This document shows positions 54,232 to 63,007 of a stretch of DNA of 64,000 nucleotides, in pieces (position 1 is the first letter of the stretch; every line of letters begins with the position of its first letter). The notes beneath the pieces were generated by a model, which was not told the origin of the DNA, made no database searches, and was given only the letters and a program-made list of their open reading frames with translations. The DNA comes from Hanstruepera flava (GTDB lineage: Bacteria; Bacteroidota; Bacteroidia; Flavobacteriales; Flavobacteriaceae): NCBI RefSeq assembly GCF_023634025.1, contig NZ_JALJCW010000003.1, positions 62,001 to 126,000 on the forward strand. Direction: 5' to 3'. The position numbers and the translations under genes are program-made.

Positions 54232-54257
54232 AAATCACATTAAATAAAAATAATTTA

Positions 54258-54290
54258 AAAACGCTCCAAGAATAATCTTTGGAGCGTTTT
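54258..54290 (+). terminator. Terminator after groEL
   Basis: Arms AAACGCTCCAA and TTGGAGCGTTT around a short AATAATC-type loop, then T residues. It lies 26 bp behind the groEL stop codon. A frame that is open from 54279 starts inside this hairpin, which argues against that start for the next gene. Confidence 0.85.
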
Positions 54291-54326
54291 TTATTCTATA
54301 TTTATTCCTCCATAAGTCACAAACAA

Positions 54327-56675
54327 ATGAAGATTAACCACTTTTGCCTATTTATTTTAGCACTTACTTTTAGCTTTACAAATGCCCAAAATGACTCTAT
54401 AAAAAGTATTGAGCAACAATACATTGATTACTTTAGTTTAAATCATGAAACGATTTACACCCAACTCAATAAAACTAAATTTTTTACAGCAGAAAATTTA
54501 TGGTTTAAAACTTATATATATTATACCAAGACTCAAAAACCATATCGCAGAACTACTAATATCTATGCTAGTATTTTTGATTCCAAAGGTAATTTAGTTG
54601 AGAAAAAGTTACTCTTTGCAAAAAACGGCACGACCGCTGGTAATTTTAATTTAAAATCTGATTATCCACCAGGAACTTACTATTTAAAAGTATCTACCAA
54701 CTGGATGCGTAATTTTAAAGAAGACCATTATAGTCTTGATGAATTCCAAATAATTGGCTCCAATTCTGAAGAAAACATCACAAGCAATACTTTAGAAAAA
54801 GAATTCGATTTTCAGGTTTTACCTGAAGGAGGGCATGCCCTAAACCATGTAATTAATAATTTTGGATTTAAAATTATTGACAAGAAAGGTGAAAGTGTAA
54901 AAATAGATTCGGGTTATGTGATTGATAGTCAAAATAACAAAATAACTACTTTTAAGAGTAACGATTTTGGCATGGGACAATTCAGCCTACTGATAGACGA
55001 CAAAGAGCATTATACAGCAGTGGCTATATTAAAAGATGGAAAAACAGTCCGAAAGCCCTTATCAATGGCAAAACCATTTGGTGTCGCTATGAATGTATTT
55101 AATAATATTGAAAAAAGCGACATCGCAGTTGCTATTAAAACCAATAAAGCATCCTTGCCAAAATTAATAGATAAACCATATTTCATACTCGTTCATAGAG
55201 ATGGTTTAGCTTTCAAAATAGATGTGAAGTTTGAACCAAACAAGTACACCTACTTACTTAAAATCCCTAAAGTCAATTTATATTCTGGCATCAATATTAT
55301 TACTTTATTTAACGATAGTAATCAACCAATATCAGAACGTTTGACCTTTAACTATTCTGACAAATCAACAAAAAACATTTTGTTTTTAGATTTTACCAAA
55401 GAGGAAGACTCAACTACCGTTAGGTTTGGATTTAACGGCAAAAAGGATTCCATTTCCAAAAATATGAGCGTATCAGTTTTGCCCGCTATCACAAAATCTT
55501 ATAATCCAGATAAAACAATACTTTCAAAACTTCTTTTAAACCCTTATGTTAAAGGATATATTGAAAATCCTAATTACTATTTTAATAATAAAAGTCCAAA
55601 GGCCGCTTATGATCTAGATGTTCTTTTAATTACTCAAGGATGGAGCAAGTACTCGTGGAGTAATATTTTTAATTCCCCTCCAAAACCTTATTACCCCTTT
55701 GAGTTTGGTATAACCATTAATGGTACCATTTCAGATAAAAATGATTTATCGCAGGGTGAAATTATGCTTGTTTCGGGACTTAATGAAATTTTCTTAAGTT
55801 CTGATATAAAACCAGGTAATAAGTTTAGCTTTGAAAAATTATATTTATCAGATAACTCCAGAGTATTTTTTAGCCTAAAGGATAAAAATGGTAAGGTAAC
55901 CACTCCAAAAGTTTATTTTAATGCTTTCCCAAATTTAATCAATGAATCCATTAAAACGGAAGCTAACATAAAGCAAGATGAAGAATTAAATCTTCAAATT
56001 AAAATGGATGAGTTTATTTATGACAATGTAACTATACTCGACACTGTTGATTTAAAACACGCGCGAGACACTACAAGATACAGGTCAAAATACACCAATA
56101 GATATGGGTCGACTTTACGATTTGGAAACTCTGATTATCGTAATATTTACGCTAGAAGCAATAGGAATTATGATATTCGGATTTTTGAAGGGCAGTACGG
56201 CAGATATGCTGGTGGTGGTAGATACTCCAACAATATTTATGGTCAAGGTGGCTATTTTGGAACGCGAGATGCTGCCCCTGGAGATTTCAATCAAATTTTT
56301 ACTCAACACAATCCTATGATTGGCAGTAATCTAGCCAGTCAAACATATTCTACCGTTTACAACGCTGTTGCAGCTCCTAATTTTGATTATCAAGATTATC
56401 AGAAAAAAGCGATGATTGAAATAAAAAACTCTATGATTGAATTTGGATTTTCTAGACCTGAAACATATTACACTCCTTTTTACAATAAAACAAAACGAGA
56501 TACTTTTGCTGAATATGGAGTTTTGCATTGGATTCCAAATGTAACCACAAACCCTAATGGTATTTTTAGTTTTAAGATTCCTAACTATTTTTATGGAAAA
56601 ATTAATTTGTATATAAATGGCATGGGCAGTGATGGTAGTTTATTTTCTAAAGTAGAGACAATTGATCTAAAATAA
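54327..56675 (+). CDS. Large secreted MG2-domain-like protein
   Basis: 782 aa from ATG 54327, where a signal peptide begins (MKINHFCLFILALTFSFTNAQ). The N-terminal part (about 25-150) fits a macroglobulin-type MG2 strand pattern (YTQLNKTKFFTAENLWFKTYIY, NIYASIFDSKGNLVEKKLL, PPGTYYLKVSTNWM). Further beta domains follow. At about residues 600-670 is a low-complexity insert rich in Tyr, Arg, Gly and Asn (GQYGRYAGGGRYSNNIYGQG). The C-terminus resembles an MG-like domain (WIPNVTTNPNGIFSFKIPN). Similar proteins in Bacteroidota are often annotated as TonB-receptor plug-like or carboxypeptidase-like. Function unknown; it acts outside the cytoplasm. Confidence 0.75.
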   Translation: MKINHFCLFILALTFSFTNAQNDSIKSIEQQYIDYFSLNHETIYTQLNKTKFFTAENLWFKTYIYYTKTQKPYRRTTNIYASIFDSKGNLVEKKLLFAKNGTTAGNFNLKSDYPPGTYYLKVSTNWMRNFKEDHYSLDEFQIIGSNSEENITSNTLEKEFDFQVLPEGGHALNHVINNFGFKIIDKKGESVKIDSGYVIDSQNNKITTFKSNDFGMGQFSLLIDDKEHYTAVAILKDGKTVRKPLSMAKPFGVAMNVFNNIEKSDIAVAIKTNKASLPKLIDKPYFILVHRDGLAFKIDVKFEPNKYTYLLKIPKVNLYSGINIITLFNDSNQPISERLTFNYSDKSTKNILFLDFTKEEDSTTVRFGFNGKKDSISKNMSVSVLPAITKSYNPDKTILSKLLLNPYVKGYIENPNYYFNNKSPKAAYDLDVLLITQGWSKYSWSNIFNSPPKPYYPFEFGITINGTISDKNDLSQGEIMLVSGLNEIFLSSDIKPGNKFSFEKLYLSDNSRVFFSLKDKNGKVTTPKVYFNAFPNLINESIKTEANIKQDEELNLQIKMDEFIYDNVTILDTVDLKHARDTTRYRSKYTNRYGSTLRFGNSDYRNIYARSNRNYDIRIFEGQYGRYAGGGRYSNNIYGQGGYFGTRDAAPGDFNQIFTQHNPMIGSNLASQTYSTVYNAVAAPNFDYQDYQKKAMIEIKNSMIEFGFSRPETYYTPFYNKTKRDTFAEYGVLHWIPNVTTNPNGIFSFKIPNYFYGKINLYINGMGSDGSLFSKVETIDLK

Positions 56676-56715
56676 TCCTACTGTTGTTAATAATAGATTG
56701 ATTACCCACAGGCAT

Positions 56716-56757
56716 TAAAAACAAAAACACGGTTTAGAACCGCGTTTTTGTTTTTAA
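56716..56757. terminator. Bidirectional terminator between convergent genes
   Basis: Arms AAAAACAAAAACACGGTT and AACCGCGTTTTTGTTTTT pair with one A-C mismatch around a TAG loop. The A- and T-runs on both sides serve the MG2-like gene (plus strand) and the secreted-protein gene (minus strand). Confidence 0.85.
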
Positions 56758-56771
56758 TTAGAGAGCTGTTG

Positions 56772-57377
56772 CTACTTTATATGCAAAGAATTCCACATTA
56801 AGTTAATCATTTCAACACCTTCAGGGTCTATTTCGTCATTCATATTCATAGTCATAATTAATATGCCCTCATCCTTGCCTCCAAGGGCTGTAATTTCATA
56901 GGTTTCAATCTCACCTTTATATTCCAAAACAGATTTTAAAACCTCTAATTTATGCCCAGAAACCAAAGTTCGTTCGTAATCTTGACGCTTCATGGTGTAA
57001 CCATAACTAATACTTTCTTTTGTAACCTCATTAAGCATCATTTCTTGCAGCATGGTAGGATCGAATGCTTCATATTTTTGAATTAAAACACCTGAACCTG
57101 AAGCTGTCATAATCATAATCTGCTCTATTCCTTCTTCTAGAACAGTCTTTGAAATACTATAATCTTTAATATACTTAAAGTTATAGAATGAATCTTCATA
57201 AACCAGTGTGTCTTTCTCTCTAACAGATATCGTTATTGTCTTACCATTAACTTTAAATTCATTGTTTTCATCTAGAGCAATTTCATGCGACTCATCGCCT
57301 ATTGTTAGGATAAAATCTTTTTGACTAAAACTTGATAAAGTTATTAGAAAACATGCGAGGCAAATTAAATTTTTCAT
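56772..57377 (-). CDS. Secreted hypothetical protein
   Basis: 201 aa with a signal peptide (to about residue 19, LSSFSQ). The mature part begins with a short beta region (DFILTIGDESHEIALDENNEFKVNGKTITISV) and is otherwise mixed, ending …DEIDPEGVEMINLMWNSLHIK. There is no lipobox and no family I recognise. It is last in line behind the metal-related cluster on the same strand, 67 bp downstream of the HMA-type gene, but there is no evidence that it is part of that system. Confidence 0.65.
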   Translation of the reverse strand: MKNLICLACFLITLSSFSQKDFILTIGDESHEIALDENNEFKVNGKTITISVREKDTLVYEDSFYNFKYIKDYSISKTVLEEGIEQIMIMTASGSGVLIQKYEAFDPTMLQEMMLNEVTKESISYGYTMKRQDYERTLVSGHKLEVLKSVLEYKGEIETYEITALGGKDEGILIMTMNMNDEIDPEGVEMINLMWNSLHIK

Positions 57378-57444
57378 AATAGAGGTTTACGGGTTAGTGA
57401 AACGAAAATAAACCAATTAAAACTTTTACAAGTATTATTTCCAA

Positions 57445-57798
57445 TTAATTTTTATGATCTTCTTTAACCTCTTCATCTCTATACCTACAGCAATCATGAA
57501 CAGAATTATAGGCTTCATCTGTTGCTTTTAACTCTTTAGTGTCATGACCAACAGCTACAATATTTTCTGTTATCGTTTGTAGGTTTGTTTTGCGCTCATC
57601 ATAAATTAATTTTAATTCGTGGGTTTCAACATTCCACACGGCAGATTTTACTCCTTTTGTTTTAATACATGCCTTTTCAATTCTTTCTTTACACATATTA
57701 CAAACACCATCTACTTCCATACTGGCTTTTGCATTCTTGTTTTGGGCGAAACTTAATGCACCAAAAAACATAAACACTACTACTATTAATTTTTTCAT
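57445..57798 (-). CDS. Periplasmic heavy-metal-associated (HMA) domain protein
   Basis: 117 aa with a signal peptide (to about residue 19, GALSFAQ) and an HMA fold (about 24-90). The usual GMTCxxC is VCNMC, with Cys33 and Cys36, and Cys44 lies nearby. VKSAVWNVETHELKLIYDE is the expected beta-strand pattern. A short C-terminal tail has HDCC and charged residues. HMA proteins bind Cu(I) or other soft metals and pass them on. The gene lies 19 bp downstream of a TonB-dependent receptor, so a periplasmic metal carrier for that receptor is plausible. Confidence 0.85.
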   Translation of the reverse strand: MKKLIVVVFMFFGALSFAQNKNAKASMEVDGVCNMCKERIEKACIKTKGVKSAVWNVETHELKLIYDERKTNLQTITENIVAVGHDTKELKATDEAYNSVHDCCRYRDEEVKEDHKN

Positions 57799-57817
57799 CT
57801 TTTTATTTTTTAAGTTT

Positions 57818-60058
57818 TTAATTTATTTTAAATCGCAATCCTGCGTAATACATACTTCCAAAAACTGGACCATATACAAAGGTTGTATCAAAATTTGATC
57901 CAAAAGGATTTTCTGCGGACATTACTGGATTACTTTGTCTTACATTGGTAATATTTTCACCTCCTAAATATACTTCAAATTTTGAAGAAAATACTTTGGT
58001 AACTTGAGCATTTAGAGTGGCAACCGTTGGCGAATATTCTGGTAACTGAAATTCCAAAGGATTACTTGCTGTTGATGAAAATCGTTGCTTACTTAACCAA
58101 TTAAATGTTGCATCAAACTTCCATTGACTAGCAGAACCTTCTTTTACATTTGTTTTATATGAAGCATTTGCAAAAAAACGATGCTTTGGTGTTAACGGGT
58201 TTTCCAACTGACCCGACTGATATTCTGTTTGTACATTATAGTATTTATATGCCAATCGCAGATCAAATCGCTCAAATGCATTATAGTTAACTTCGGTTTG
58301 AAAACTATTTGCAAAACTTTTTCCTTGTAAATTATAAAAGTTTACTTCTAAGGGATTTTCATAATCAACCACAACTTGATTCTTGAAATTAGTTCTATAA
58401 AAGTCGAATGTTACATCACCCTTTCGATTAAACAAGTTAAAGCCTTGTAAAAACGAAACGCCATAGTTCCAAGCAATTTCAGGATCTAAACCATAAATAT
58501 CTCCTCCTGAACTTAAAATATTTATCTGTCTAGAAGTTGAAAATAGTTTTTGGTTCTCGGCAAATATGTTAGCACTGCGTTTACCTCGACCAATTGAAGC
58601 TCTAAAAGCCGATTTTTCCCAAGGTGTATATCTTAAATGTAATCTAGGGGTTATAAAGAAACCGAGTAAATTGTGTTGGTCTACCCTAACACCTGCTATT
58701 AAATTCAACTTGTCTAAATTATCATAGTTGTATTCAAAAAATCCACCTATAGAAGTCTCTGTGCGTTCATAATCTGTAGCATAAACCAATTCATCATAAT
58801 GATCATAAGTATAACTTATCCCTGTTTTTATTTTATGGCGTGAATCGCTAATTATAGAGTTATAAACTACATTGGCATACAAGCTATTATGCTGTATATC
58901 ATAAATATTAAATCCGAAATAGGAATCTTGCTTATGACCACTAAAAGCAGTTTGAACACCTAAACTTTGATAGGGTATTTCAGGATTTACATAGCCAAAT
59001 TTTGCAGACAATTCATAACGTTCAGTATTAATCTCACTTCCCCATGCATTAGTTGTAAACTTATCGGTTTCAGGTCGAAAATCTACTTGTCCAGCCAGTT
59101 TATTATCAGACACATACTTTAAATTAATAAAGCTAACCAATCCTTTTTCTGGATTGGTATATTGCCAACGGTTCATTACATTTATTTGGTCGTATAGTGG
59201 CATATCCATAAACCCATCGTTATTTACATCATGTCGTTTTTTATGTCTATTACCGTGTAAATACAATCCTGTGCTCCACGTATCACTCACTTTAGTGTTA
59301 AAATGCGTATTTAATTCCAACCGTTGATTACTCGCTCCATAAAGATTTACAAATAATTTATCATCAGATAAAGGCTTTACCAACTCGGCATTAATTTGTC
59401 CAGCAATGCTTTCAAAACCATTTACAACACTACCGGAACCTTTAGTGATTTGAATACTCTCTACCCAAGTTCCTGGTATAAAACTTAATCCAAAAGCTTG
59501 TGATGCTCCCCTAATAGATGGAATGTTCTCGGTTGTAATTAAGATATACGGACTTGTTAAACCTAGCATTTTAATTTGTCGTGTTCCAGTTAAGGCATCG
59601 GCAAAATTCACATCTATTGAAGGGTTGGTTTCGAAGCTTTCCGATAGGTTACAACAAGCGGCTTTTAACAATTCGTCACTACTAACCATTATAACATTTT
59701 GTGCTTGTAAATACGATTTTGCTGTTGCTTGTTTTCTAGTAGTCACAACCACTTCATCCAAATTGCTTGCAGGCTCCAAAGTGTGTTCTACTGTTTTGGC
59801 TGAACTTATAGTTAAGGTATCTGTCTTATAACCAACATAGCTAATTATCAGCTTTTTATATTGCGAACTATATGGAACAGAGAATTTTCCGTTAAAATCG
59901 GTAACATCGCCTTTATCTGAATTCAGCCAATATACATTTGCACCAGGCAATGGAATTGTTTGATTTGAATCGTTTTTTTCAAAAATGGTTCCTTGCAATT
60001 CATCTTGCGCAAAGGTTATAAAAGGTAATAACATGACTAAAAAAAATATCTTTTTCAT
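57818..60058 (-). CDS. TonB-dependent outer membrane receptor, likely for a metal or metal complex
   Basis: 746 aa with a signal peptide (to about residue 17, FITFAQ). A carboxypeptidase-regulatory-like domain (about 18-95) is followed by a plug with EVVVTTRKQ, LLKAACCNLSESFETNPSIDVNF and ITKGSGSVVNGFESIAGQIN, and then a beta barrel ending in …YYAGLRFKIN. The AACCNLSESFETN Cys pair in the plug is typical of a receptor group usually found with HMA proteins. Energy comes from TonB. It is in one run with the HMA-MauE fusion (1-bp gap) and the HMA protein (19-bp gap). The metal is not shown; copper is the first guess. Confidence 0.88.
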   Translation of the reverse strand: MKKIFFLVMLLPFITFAQDELQGTIFEKNDSNQTIPLPGANVYWLNSDKGDVTDFNGKFSVPYSSQYKKLIISYVGYKTDTLTISSAKTVEHTLEPASNLDEVVVTTRKQATAKSYLQAQNVIMVSSDELLKAACCNLSESFETNPSIDVNFADALTGTRQIKMLGLTSPYILITTENIPSIRGASQAFGLSFIPGTWVESIQITKGSGSVVNGFESIAGQINAELVKPLSDDKLFVNLYGASNQRLELNTHFNTKVSDTWSTGLYLHGNRHKKRHDVNNDGFMDMPLYDQINVMNRWQYTNPEKGLVSFINLKYVSDNKLAGQVDFRPETDKFTTNAWGSEINTERYELSAKFGYVNPEIPYQSLGVQTAFSGHKQDSYFGFNIYDIQHNSLYANVVYNSIISDSRHKIKTGISYTYDHYDELVYATDYERTETSIGGFFEYNYDNLDKLNLIAGVRVDQHNLLGFFITPRLHLRYTPWEKSAFRASIGRGKRSANIFAENQKLFSTSRQINILSSGGDIYGLDPEIAWNYGVSFLQGFNLFNRKGDVTFDFYRTNFKNQVVVDYENPLEVNFYNLQGKSFANSFQTEVNYNAFERFDLRLAYKYYNVQTEYQSGQLENPLTPKHRFFANASYKTNVKEGSASQWKFDATFNWLSKQRFSSTASNPLEFQLPEYSPTVATLNAQVTKVFSSKFEVYLGGENITNVRQSNPVMSAENPFGSNFDTTFVYGPVFGSMYYAGLRFKIN

Positions 60059-60059
60059 G

Positions 60060-60791
60060 TTAATAGGTATTTTTAATTAGCATAATTACAGCCATTACAA
60101 TCATAATACTGTTTTCAATAAACGTAGCTTTGGTCATTGGTAGTTTGAGTGCAGTTCCCAAACAAGCACATTGAATACTCTTTTTATCCAACAATGTTTT
60201 CGTTACACCAATAGTTGTAATTCCTAAAATCACCAATGTGATTACTAATGCTAGCGGGACTTGAAAGCGCATTAAAAACATAAGTCCTAAAGCAACTTCT
60301 ATAAAAGGATAAATCCATCCATAAACTGGAATTGCTTTTGCTAAAGGATCGTACATTCTAAAAGATTCTGGAAAACCTTTTAAGTCTAATAGCTTAAAAA
60401 AGCTAAATACAATATAAAAGAGCCCCATAAAATCGAGCATAAAACCACTCCAATCTATTGGGTTATTGTTTAATAGAAATGATGCTAGAATGATATAGCC
60501 AAAAATTAAAAACAATGGAAATAATTGTCTTAACTCTGATTTCCCTATTTCGCTTACGGAATTTGGTGATTCAAAAACGTTACGTTCCTCTTTTTTAGAA
60601 ATCGAATATTTTTCTGGTAATACTTGTTGAAGCTTTTCTGTTGAAATATGCTTATCCATAGTTATTGTAACCTTTGAAGTTTCTAGATTAACCATAACAT
60701 TTTCAACATGATCTAAAGATTGTAAAGCCTCTTCAACTTTAGACTTACAACTATTACAGGTCATTCCTGTAACCACATATGTATGTTTCAT
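60060..60791 (-). CDS. HMA domain fused to a MauE/DoxX-like membrane domain
   Basis: 243 aa. The HMA domain (residues 1-68) has GMTCNSC with Cys12 and Cys15 on the cytoplasmic side. From about residue 88 four to five membrane segments follow (LFLIFGYIILASFLL…, FMLDFMGLFYIVFSFFKLL, VALGLMFLMRF, ALVITLVILGIT). A CACLG motif (near residue 208) sits in a loop, as in MauE-like proteins. The fusion joins metal binding to a membrane thiol/quinone-type module. It is 1 bp upstream of the TonB receptor gene. Probably helps move or reduce the same metal. Confidence 0.85.
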   Translation of the reverse strand: MKHTYVVTGMTCNSCKSKVEEALQSLDHVENVMVNLETSKVTITMDKHISTEKLQQVLPEKYSISKKEERNVFESPNSVSEIGKSELRQLFPLFLIFGYIILASFLLNNNPIDWSGFMLDFMGLFYIVFSFFKLLDLKGFPESFRMYDPLAKAIPVYGWIYPFIEVALGLMFLMRFQVPLALVITLVILGITTIGVTKTLLDKKSIQCACLGTALKLPMTKATFIENSIMIVMAVIMLIKNTY

Positions 60792-60918
60792 TATTATTTT
60801 ATTTGATAATTATTTCTTTTAATTCCTTACGTAAAAAATGTAAGCAAATCGGTATAGTTTAAGTTTAGCTATCCAATAGTCAAAACTTACCAATCTGGTC
60901 TTTTAAAAAAATAGTAAA

Positions 60919-61317
60919 TCAAATGGTGAATACTTGATTGAGCACCCGAATGTCTGCAACCAAGTTAGGGGGAGAATAATTTTTAAAGGGCACTATCTGT
61001 TCTGGTAGACCTTCAAATAAATTTAAGTAAGAATATGTAAAACTTGTAAGAAATACTTGCTGCTCAAAATCCAAATCATTAAAGGTTTTAAAACTCAATT
61101 CATCTTGACCTTGAATTACATCAACTGTATCTTTACAACAGTCCATTTTAGCTAGCATCTCTTCAGCTTCTGAAGCACATTTTTCAACTTCAGCAAACAC
61201 AGAAACATCAACTAAAACATCGCCACAATAGTGTTTTTCAACAGTAAACGAAACTGTTGAAAACAATACTAAAAGCGCCATGCCCACCGAAAATATTCTA
61301 TGTATTACTGCTTTCAT
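60919..61317 (-). CDS. HYC_CC_PP-family small exported protein
   Basis: 132 aa with an N-terminal hydrophobic segment. The three family marks are present: HYCGD near residue 29, CCKD at about 60-63, and SPPNL near residue 116. The family is short, exported and often found beside metal-efflux or TonB-receptor genes in Bacteroidota. The paired Cys and His suggest metal binding. The gene lies 127 bp upstream of the HMA-MauE gene on the same strand, and probably belongs to the same cluster. Confidence 0.85.
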   Translation of the reverse strand: MKAVIHRIFSVGMALLVLFSTVSFTVEKHYCGDVLVDVSVFAEVEKCASEAEEMLAKMDCCKDTVDVIQGQDELSFKTFNDLDFEQQVFLTSFTYSYLNLFEGLPEQIVPFKNYSPPNLVADIRVLNQVFTI

Positions 61318-61376
61318 TATAGTGCAAATTTACAAAAAATAGCAAACATGAGAATAATTTAAAATACTATTAACAG

Positions 61377-61805
61377 TTAAACGCGTTGCTTATGATAATA
61401 AAATGCTGGAATAAGCAACAGCAATATAACGGGTTGAATTAGAAATCTACGTGTATTAAAAAACAAATAATAATCGGTTTGTTTCGGGTTAATAACAAAA
61501 TACAAAAATAAGGCTATAAGAATGATATAGGCCACTACATAAATAAGGCCTGCAAATTTCAGTATACCAATATCCTTAAACAAAATAAACAAAATACCTA
61601 GTGAAATTACTGTGTTCATAACATAACGTAGCGTTGTAAACAGTGTTAGCTTAAATACTTCTTGCCTTGGGGAATCTATATACAAATAGTCGTTTTTAAA
61701 AAACGCCAAATACGGGTCGTAGAATATTTGCTCTTCAAATACACGTATTAGAATCAGCAGCCCGAAAAGCAGAACTAAACTTAAGTATTTAAAAGTTTTA
61801 GCCAT
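61377..61805 (-). CDS. Exosortase F system-associated membrane protein
   Basis: 142 aa with about four membrane segments (near residues 7-22, 55-78, 84-105, 122-138). The RVFEEQIFYDPYLAFFKNDYL stretch between the first two is the recognisable feature of the protein that accompanies XrtF. Its 5' end overlaps the XrtF gene by 8 bases (61798-61805), so the two are made together. Its exact role is unknown; it is found only with this exosortase. Located in the inner membrane. Confidence 0.85.
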   Translation of the reverse strand: MAKTFKYLSLVLLFGLLILIRVFEEQIFYDPYLAFFKNDYLYIDSPRQEVFKLTLFTTLRYVMNTVISLGILFILFKDIGILKFAGLIYVVAYIILIALFLYFVINPKQTDYYLFFNTRRFLIQPVILLLLIPAFYYHKQRV

Positions 61806-62349
61806 TTGTCTTTTTTATACTAGAAAAACGATTGACCCAAAACACCCACAACAAGCAAACCATCCCGTAAATAATTCCAGGAAAAATAACCGTATGCAAA
61901 ATATCTTTTCGCCAAGGGTAATGATATAATCCAATAGATAGAATTACAACTCGAAACAAATTAGCAATGTAAAGCAATACACTTCCAGCAAAAATATACA
62001 AAACCGTTATTTTAAAATTGCCGGAAAAAGCAATGACAAATGAAATAAACAAAATTATAACACTTACCGAATTACAACCTTCTATCACTCGAGCTACATA
62101 CTTTTCATTAATAATCAACTTAATAGAAGCTTCATTTGGATGCGGAATAACCTGTACTCTGTAATCTAAATCATGTAATAAATCCGCACTCTGCTGCGCA
62201 ACAATGTAAGTCATATAATCTGGGTAATACTTTTCGCCAGTAGATAATTGTAAATAGAATTTATAAGCAATAGTGAGTACAGAATATACCACTAAAAAAC
62301 TGAAAATAAATTTTAAAACTGACCTATATTTACTAATTAATTTTTTCAA
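61798..62349 (-). CDS. xrtF: Exosortase XrtF
   Basis: 183 aa from a TTG start at 62349 (the next ATG is about 45 codons inside the protein and would remove the first membrane helix). It has about five membrane segments. The exosortase catalytic triad is present: Cys92 in VIEGCNSVSV, Arg133 in ANLFRVVIL and His152 in DILHTVIFPG. Exosortases cut and transfer surface proteins with C-terminal sorting tags; in Flavobacteria, XrtF targets are few and poorly known. No target gene is seen in the window. It overlaps its associated membrane-protein gene. Confidence 0.9.
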   Translation of the reverse strand: MKKLISKYRSVLKFIFSFLVVYSVLTIAYKFYLQLSTGEKYYPDYMTYIVAQQSADLLHDLDYRVQVIPHPNEASIKLIINEKYVARVIEGCNSVSVIILFISFVIAFSGNFKITVLYIFAGSVLLYIANLFRVVILSIGLYHYPWRKDILHTVIFPGIIYGMVCLLWVFWVNRFSSIKKTNG

Positions 62350-62439
62350 AAAAAACGCAACTAGAATTGAAGTTAAATTTATATAAAATTAACCTATGTA
62401 TTCGTGCTTTTTAAATACTTTTGCTTAAACTTTTAAACA

Positions 62440-62895
62440 ATGACGCTCCAAGAATTAAAACCTTTAGTAACAGAAATAACAACAGATAGCTCATTTTCTG
62501 TTAACGCTAGACTTTTATCGGTATGCCAACTTCTTGAAAAAGAGGTGCTGTATTACAATTGGGTAGGGTTTTATTTTAAAAACGGAGATAAAAACGAGCT
62601 TAAACTTGGGCCTTATGTTGGCGAACCTACAGACCACACAATCATTCCTTTTGGCAAAGGTATTTGCGGGCAGGTTGCCGTAAGCAATCAGAACTTTGTA
62701 GTACCAGATGTGTCTGCTCAAGACAATTATATTGCTTGTAGTATTACTGTAAAAGCAGAAATAGTTGTTCCAATTTTTGTCAATGGCCAAAACATTGGAC
62801 AAATAGACATTGACTCTAATACACCTGATCCGTTTACTGAAGCTGACGAGCGTTTTTTAGAATTTGTTTGCAAAAAAGTTGCCTCGATTTTATAG
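62440..62895 (+). CDS. GAF-domain protein, free methionine-(R)-sulfoxide reductase-like
   Basis: 151 aa, one GAF domain and nothing else, as in fRMsr. The Cys positions GKGICGQVA (Cys76) and NYIACSITVKAEIVVPI (Cys100) match two of the three Cys of the E. coli enzyme; the third is not seen. The LDID-type end is GQIDIDSNTPDPFTEADERF. It probably reduces free methionine-R-sulfoxide in the cytoplasm, but a binding-only GAF is possible because one Cys is absent. A TACTTTTG box lies 17 bp before the ATG (62416-62423). Divergent from xrtF. Confidence 0.8.
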   Translation: MTLQELKPLVTEITTDSSFSVNARLLSVCQLLEKEVLYYNWVGFYFKNGDKNELKLGPYVGEPTDHTIIPFGKGICGQVAVSNQNFVVPDVSAQDNYIACSITVKAEIVVPIFVNGQNIGQIDIDSNTPDPFTEADERFLEFVCKKVASIL

Positions 62896-63007
62896 TTGTT
62901 AATAACTTCCGCTTTAAGTTAAAAAAACACGAGTTTTTGATTTGTTTTTACGCTTCAATTTTTGATTGAATTGCCTACTTTTGCAACCATATAACAACAC
63001 ATCAAAA

